Assembly: GCF_002920615.1 (NCBI RefSeq)
Contig: NZ_PQSU01000034.1
Span: forward strand, 1 to 64,000
Length of the DNA: 64,000 nucleotides
Reading direction: 5' to 3'
Source of the DNA: Streptomyces sp. Ru62
GTDB taxonomy: Bacteria; Actinomycetota; Actinomycetes; Streptomycetales; Streptomycetaceae
In this document: positions 60,636 to 64,000 of the stretch, in pieces
Layout of the letters: every line of letters starts with the position of its first letter
Position numbering within the stretch: the stretch's first letter is position 1
Program-made: the position numbers and the translations under genes
The notes under the pieces: model-generated
The model's input: only the letters and a program-made list of their open reading frames with translations
Database searches by the model: none
Told to the model about the DNA's origin: nothing

Positions 60636-61046
60636 TCAGCCGACCGGCACGACCAGGGCCGGGATGGTCCGCTGCATGCGCAGGGCGTCGACGGACTCCG
60701 CGAGCAGCTCGTACTCGGTCGTGTCGTCGCCGGTCGCGATCCGCACCAGCCTCCCCGCGGCCAGCTCGTCGGCGACCATCTCCTGCTGGGCAGGGTCGCC
60801 GCACCAGGCGCGCAGCACGGCCGGCACGTCGGGCACGGTGTCGGCGACCGGGACGAGCGCGCTCGGCGGGAAGTGCCCGGCCTCGGGACGGGGGTCGAGG
60901 CGGTCGGCGATCCAGTTGGCGCGGTCGCGCAGCCACCACAGGGCGAGGGCCAGGGTGGGCGCCCGATAGGTGCCCAGGGGCACTCCGATGCGCTGCCCAC
61001 CGCAGGTGCCGTACGCGGTGACATGGCACAGGAACTCGTCGTGCAT
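60636..61046 (-). CDS. Conserved hypothetical protein
   Basis: A 136-residue soluble protein, MHDEFLCHVTAYGTCGGQRI at the start, LWWLRDRANWIADRLDPRPE in the middle and a final hydrophobic strand ALVVPVG. I do not recognise a named family, though I believe close copies occur in other Streptomyces. ATG at 61046 has GGGGGAG. No catalytic motif is apparent; two cysteines near the N-terminus (LCH, TCGG) could bind a metal. Confidence 0.65.
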   Translation of the reverse strand: MHDEFLCHVTAYGTCGGQRIGVPLGTYRAPTLALALWWLRDRANWIADRLDPRPEAGHFPPSALVPVADTVPDVPAVLRAWCGDPAQQEMVADELAAGRLVRIATGDDTTEYELLAESVDALRMQRTIPALVVPVG

Positions 61047-61396
61047 GCGCACTCCCCCGTCGCGTCGTTCGCCTGCCGGCTGGCCTCGCTTTCGGTGCGG
61101 CTCGTCTGTGGTGCGGCCGTGTGCGGTGCGTGATCGGAGCCTCGCTGGAAGTGAAGTCCTCACAGTCGAGTATGTTCACTACTGAACCACTGTCACCATG
61201 ACTTTCCGGCCAGTCTCCTGGCATATTCAGCGCCTGTTCTGGCCGAAATGAGGCGGACCCTCCCGCCCCCCGGCCATGACCTTGGAGGTAATCGACCCGG
61301 CACCCGCTCCTCCCGCATGGTGGTCACACCGGATCGGCGAACCCCGCATCCGGGATGCTGACCAGCAGAGACGACCTCGATGGAGGATGCTTCGCC
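61047..61396. other. 350-base divergent region
   Basis: Between the hypothetical gene and the NTF2-like gene. It holds a GTTCA-CTAC-TGAAC dyad at 61174-61187. No promoter is certain, and no further coding frame is convincing. Confidence 0.45.
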
Positions 61397-61780
61397 ATGG
61401 CCGTGCACACCGACCGTCACGAGAACGCCGCCGCCCGTTACTTCGAGGCCTGGAACGCCACCCGGCCGGAGGACATCGAGAAGGCCGTCGCCGCCGCCTG
61501 GACGGAGGACGGCGGCTACACCGACCCGCTCGTGGACGTGCGCGGGCACGAGCAGATCGCGGCCGTGATCGCGGCGGCCCACGAGCAGTTCCCCGGCTTC
61601 GTGTTCCGTCCGCTCGGCGCGGTCGACGGCCACCACGACACCGCGCGCTTCGGCTGGGAGCTGGTGAACGAGCAGGACGGCTCGGCGCCGGTGGCCGGGT
61701 TCGACGTGGTCACGCTGGACGGCGAGGGCCGCATCCGGCAGGTGCTGGGGTTCCTGGACCGGGTTCCGGCGGGCGCCTGA
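61397..61780 (+). CDS. NTF2-like (SnoaL-type) protein
   Basis: A 127-residue alpha+beta-barrel protein: HENAAARYFEAWNATRPEDI, AAAWTEDGGYTDPLVDVRGH and HDTARFGWELVNEQDG. The family includes polyketide cyclases and small binding proteins; the function is not fixed. The ATG at 61397 has GGAGG ten bases upstream. A strong terminator follows. Confidence 0.85.
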   Translation: MAVHTDRHENAAARYFEAWNATRPEDIEKAVAAAWTEDGGYTDPLVDVRGHEQIAAVIAAAHEQFPGFVFRPLGAVDGHHDTARFGWELVNEQDGSAPVAGFDVVTLDGEGRIRQVLGFLDRVPAGA

Positions 61781-61832
61781 CGGGGCCGGCGCCGACGCCT
61801 CCGGCGGGGCGACGGGGTGGCGGTACGACGAA

Positions 61833-61863
61833 GGGAGCGGCCGCGGTTGTCGCGGCCGCTCCC
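61833..61863. terminator. Strong hairpin terminator
   Basis: Perfect 13-base arms GGGAGCGGCCGCG / CGCGGCCGCTCCC, loop GTTGT, between convergent genes. Confidence 0.85.
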
Positions 61864-61877
61864 CCGGCATGTCCGTC

Positions 61878-61901
61878 CGGCGCTACGGCGCTACGGCGCT
61901 A
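61878..61901. repeat. 8-base triplet repeat at the AKR 3' end
   Basis: CGGCGCTA three times head to tail. The last copy holds the stop of the minus-strand reductase. The unit contains TAG on the minus strand and its 8-base step puts a TAG in all three frames. Confidence 0.75.
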
Positions 61902-62891
61902 CGGCCGGACGATCGCGTCGATCCGCGCCAGTTCGTCGGCGTCGAAGTCGAGGTTGCCGATGGCCGCGACGCTGTCCTCGATCTGCCGCGGGCTGCTCGC
62001 GCCGACCAGGGCGGACGTCACCCGGCCGCCGCGCAGCACCCAGGCGAGGGCGAGCTGGGCCAGGGTCTGGCCGCGGGACTTGGCGATCTCGTCCAGCGCG
62101 CGCAGCCGGGCGACCAGGTCCTCGGTGACCGCGTCCGAGTTCAGGAACGGGCTGTCGCTCGCGGCCCGGGAGTCCTCCGGGATGCCGTCGAGGTAGCGGC
62201 CCGTGAGCAGGCCCTGCTCCAGCGGGGAGTACACGATGGAGCCGACCTGGAGCTCGTCCAGGGCGTCGAGCAGGCCCTCGTCCTCGGGGCGCCGGTCGAG
62301 CATCGAGTAGCGCGGCTGGTGGATGAGGAGCGGCGTGCCCAGCTCGCCGAGGATGCGGGCGGCCTCGCGGGTCTGCTCGGCGGAGTAGTTGGAAACGCCG
62401 ACGTAGAGGGCCTTGCCCTGCTGCACCGCCGTGTGCAGGGCGCCCATCGTCTCCTCCAGGGGAGTGTCCGGGTCGAAGCGGTGCGAGTAGAAGATGTCGA
62501 CGTGGTCCAGACCCATCCGGCTCAGGCTCTGGTCCAGCGAGGACAGCAGGTACTTGCGCGAGCCCCACTCGCCGTACGGGCCGGGCCACATCAGATAGCC
62601 GGCCTTCGTGGAGATCACCAGTTCGTCGCGGTAACGGGCGAAGTCCGCCTTCAGCGCCTCCCCGAAGGCGGACTCGGCGGCGCCGGGCGGCGGGCCATAG
62701 TTGTTCGCGAGGTCGAAGTGGGTGACGCCGAGGTCGAAGGCGCGGCGGAGGATGGCCCGCTGGGTCTCCACCGGCCGGTCGGGCCCGAAGTTGTGCCACA
62801 GGCCGAGCGACAGGGCGGGGAGCTTCAGGCCGCTGCGTCCGGTGCGCCGGTAGGGCATGTCGGCGTAGCGGTCGGGGTGTGCGGTGTACAA
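61899..62891 (-). CDS. Aldo/keto reductase (YghZ/Kv-beta type)
   Basis: A 330-residue AKR that acts on glyceraldehyde 3-phosphate and other aldehydes in the E. coli YghZ family. It opens YTAHPDRYADMPYRRTGRSG and has the tetrad in HFDLANNYGPPPGAAESAFG, VISTKAGYLMWPGPYG and DIFYSHRFDPDTPLEE. The start is a TTG at 62891 with CTGGAG upstream; no ATG fits. It is divergent from a LysR regulator. Confidence 0.9.
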   Translation of the reverse strand: MYTAHPDRYADMPYRRTGRSGLKLPALSLGLWHNFGPDRPVETQRAILRRAFDLGVTHFDLANNYGPPPGAAESAFGEALKADFARYRDELVISTKAGYLMWPGPYGEWGSRKYLLSSLDQSLSRMGLDHVDIFYSHRFDPDTPLEETMGALHTAVQQGKALYVGVSNYSAEQTREAARILGELGTPLLIHQPRYSMLDRRPEDEGLLDALDELQVGSIVYSPLEQGLLTGRYLDGIPEDSRAASDSPFLNSDAVTEDLVARLRALDEIAKSRGQTLAQLALAWVLRGGRVTSALVGASSPRQIEDSVAAIGNLDFDADELARIDAIVRP

Positions 62892-63002
62892 CGCGACTCC
62901 AGAGGGGTTGGCACACGATCTACCGGTGCCACTCTTCCCCGGGCGGCGGGCAGTGGTCCAACAGAAGAATCCGATGGAATTCAGCGGATATGCTTCTCAA
63001 TC

Positions 63003-63911
63003 ATGGAACTGCGCCATCTCCAGCACTTCGTCGCGGTCGCCGAGGACCAGCACTTCACCCGGGCCGCCGAACGCCTGATGGTGTCCCAGTCGGGCCTGTC
63101 GGCGTCCATCCGGGCATTGGAGCGCGAGCTGCGGGCGCCGCTGTTCGTGCGGACGACCCGCCGGGTGACGCTCACCGAGGCCGGGCGCGCGCTGCTGGCG
63201 GAGGCCGAACGGATCCTGGCGCAGGTGCGCTCCGCGCACGAGGCGGTGGCCGCGGTGCAGGGTGTCCTGCGGGGCACGCTGGCCCTGGGCACCGAGCAGT
63301 GCATCGCCGGTGTGAACGTGGCCCGGCTGCTGGCGGCCTTCCGGCGCCGGCACCCGGACGTGGAGATCCGGCTGCGGCAGGCCGGCTCCGGAGCGCTGGC
63401 TGAGGAGGTCGCGGCCGGACGGCTCGACCTGGCCTTCGCCTACCGCACCCAGGCCGACACCGACCAGCTCCGCTCGGTGTCGCTGACCAGCGAGTCCATG
63501 ACCGTGCTGTGCCATCCGAGCCACCGCCTGGCCTCCGCCCCGGCCGTGCTCGGCCCGGCGGACCTCGCCGGGGAGGTCTTCGTCGACTTCCACCCCGACT
63601 GGGGTCCGCGCCGCACCACCGACGCCGCGTTCGCCACGGCCGGCGTCCGGCGCACGGTCGCGCTGGAGGTCAACGACGTGCACAGCCTGCTGGACCTGGT
63701 GGACGAGAACCTGGGGATCGCCGTCGTACCCCGGCACTTCCGGCACAAGCGGCCGTCGCTCACGGCGCTCCCGCTGAAGGGCGCGGGCGAGCCGGAGTAC
63801 GAGACGGTCGCCCTGCTGCCGCCGGAACGGGCCACGAGCCCGGCCGCGCGGGCGCTGGTCACACTGCTTGAGACGGGGGTCGTGGCCGCGCCCGCCGACG
63901 AGGTGCGGTGA
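63003..63911 (+). CDS. LysR-family regulator
   Basis: A 302-residue LysR-type regulator. Helix-turn-helix: FTRAAERLMVSQSGLSASIR; effector domain from about residue 90 (LALGTEQCIAGVNVARLLAA). It is divergent from the aldo/keto reductase with 111 bases between, so it probably controls that gene. The ATG at 63003 begins the standard MELRHLQHFVAVAEDQHFTR N-terminus. Confidence 0.92.
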   Translation: MELRHLQHFVAVAEDQHFTRAAERLMVSQSGLSASIRALERELRAPLFVRTTRRVTLTEAGRALLAEAERILAQVRSAHEAVAAVQGVLRGTLALGTEQCIAGVNVARLLAAFRRRHPDVEIRLRQAGSGALAEEVAAGRLDLAFAYRTQADTDQLRSVSLTSESMTVLCHPSHRLASAPAVLGPADLAGEVFVDFHPDWGPRRTTDAAFATAGVRRTVALEVNDVHSLLDLVDENLGIAVVPRHFRHKRPSLTALPLKGAGEPEYETVALLPPERATSPAARALVTLLETGVVAAPADEVR

Positions 63912-64000
63912 CGGCGGCCGGGAGCCGGTCACGTCCGGCCGACGCGGCGTCAGCTCCCGGCGGCCGAGGCCGGTGACGCGGGCACGGCCGCCGGGGCGGG

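Noticed and set aside
1..64000. CRISPR arrays, insertion sequences, integrases, tRNA or rRNA genes
   Set aside because: None seen. No regularly spaced repeat array, no transposase-like protein, no rRNA segment.

Overview
The window is very GC-rich and reads as a Streptomyces (or close relative) chromosome. Codon third positions are G/C-rich, and GTG and TTG starts are common next to GGAGG-type ribosome sites. The gene families are typical of the genus: Wbl and SsgA-like developmental proteins, several SigB-type sigma factors with RsbW-like kinases, the MelC1/MelC2 tyrosinase pair, an F420-dependent oxidoreductase and many small DUF proteins. I see no rRNA, tRNA, insertion sequence, phage module or CRISPR array. 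It looks like ordinary, stress- and accessory-rich chromosome, not a mobile island.

Layout. 1-4039: trehalose/glycogen operon (end of treS, maltokinase, glgB). 4132-14970: a YbdK-type ligase, an acyl-CoA ligase, an RsbW-like kinase, a type II NADH dehydrogenase-like flavoprotein, a FUSC membrane protein, a SigB-type sigma factor with a divergently spaced RsbW-like protein, a candidate small RNA and a free-standing cNMP-binding protein. 15008-18684: MFS exporter, LysE-type exporter with its divergent ArgP-like regulator, and a Wbl protein. 18716-24114: DUF6098 protein, a two-component system coupled to an L,D-transpeptidase lipoprotein, and a secreted M1 peptidase. 24281-30995: DUF488 protein, FAD dehydrogenase with TetR regulator, AlkB, MBL hydrolase, a GC-rich repeat patch, DUF4032 and a universal stress protein. 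31256-34727: a three-gene translationally coupled operon (receiver-thioredoxin-reductase-like fusion, cNMP-sensing histidine kinase, UBP zinc finger).

34843-41420: secreted M4 protease, serine hydrolase, a TerD-CAP-CAP fusion, AIM24, and a TPR/polyprenyl synthetase operon behind a strong palindromic operator. 42533-48090: PLP dehydratase, a membrane pseudokinase, an F420 oxidoreductase, an SsgA-like protein and two small membrane proteins. 48144-54976: aldo/keto reductase, self-regulated MFS/TetR pair, lipase, flavin monooxygenase and the tyrosinase pair. 54977-63911: RNase HI with an extra C-terminal Cys/His motif, VOC proteins, an APH-like kinase, an XRE regulator ending in Ala-Ala, a second SigB-type sigma factor with a convergent RsbW-like protein, an NTF2-like protein, and a divergent aldo/keto reductase and LysR pair.

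How they fit: two sigma factors, three RsbW-like ATPases, a universal stress protein and an SsgA-like gene suggest a stress/development region. GNNT-N14/15-GGGTAC sequences, which match the published SigB-type promoter pattern of Streptomyces, lie before the second sigma gene (twice), before its neighbouring RsbW-like gene and before the SsgA-like gene. The most unusual items are the redox-like receiver/kinase/UBP operon, the TerD-CAP-CAP fusion and the pseudokinase. Functions are assigned from recalled family motifs; no database search was run.
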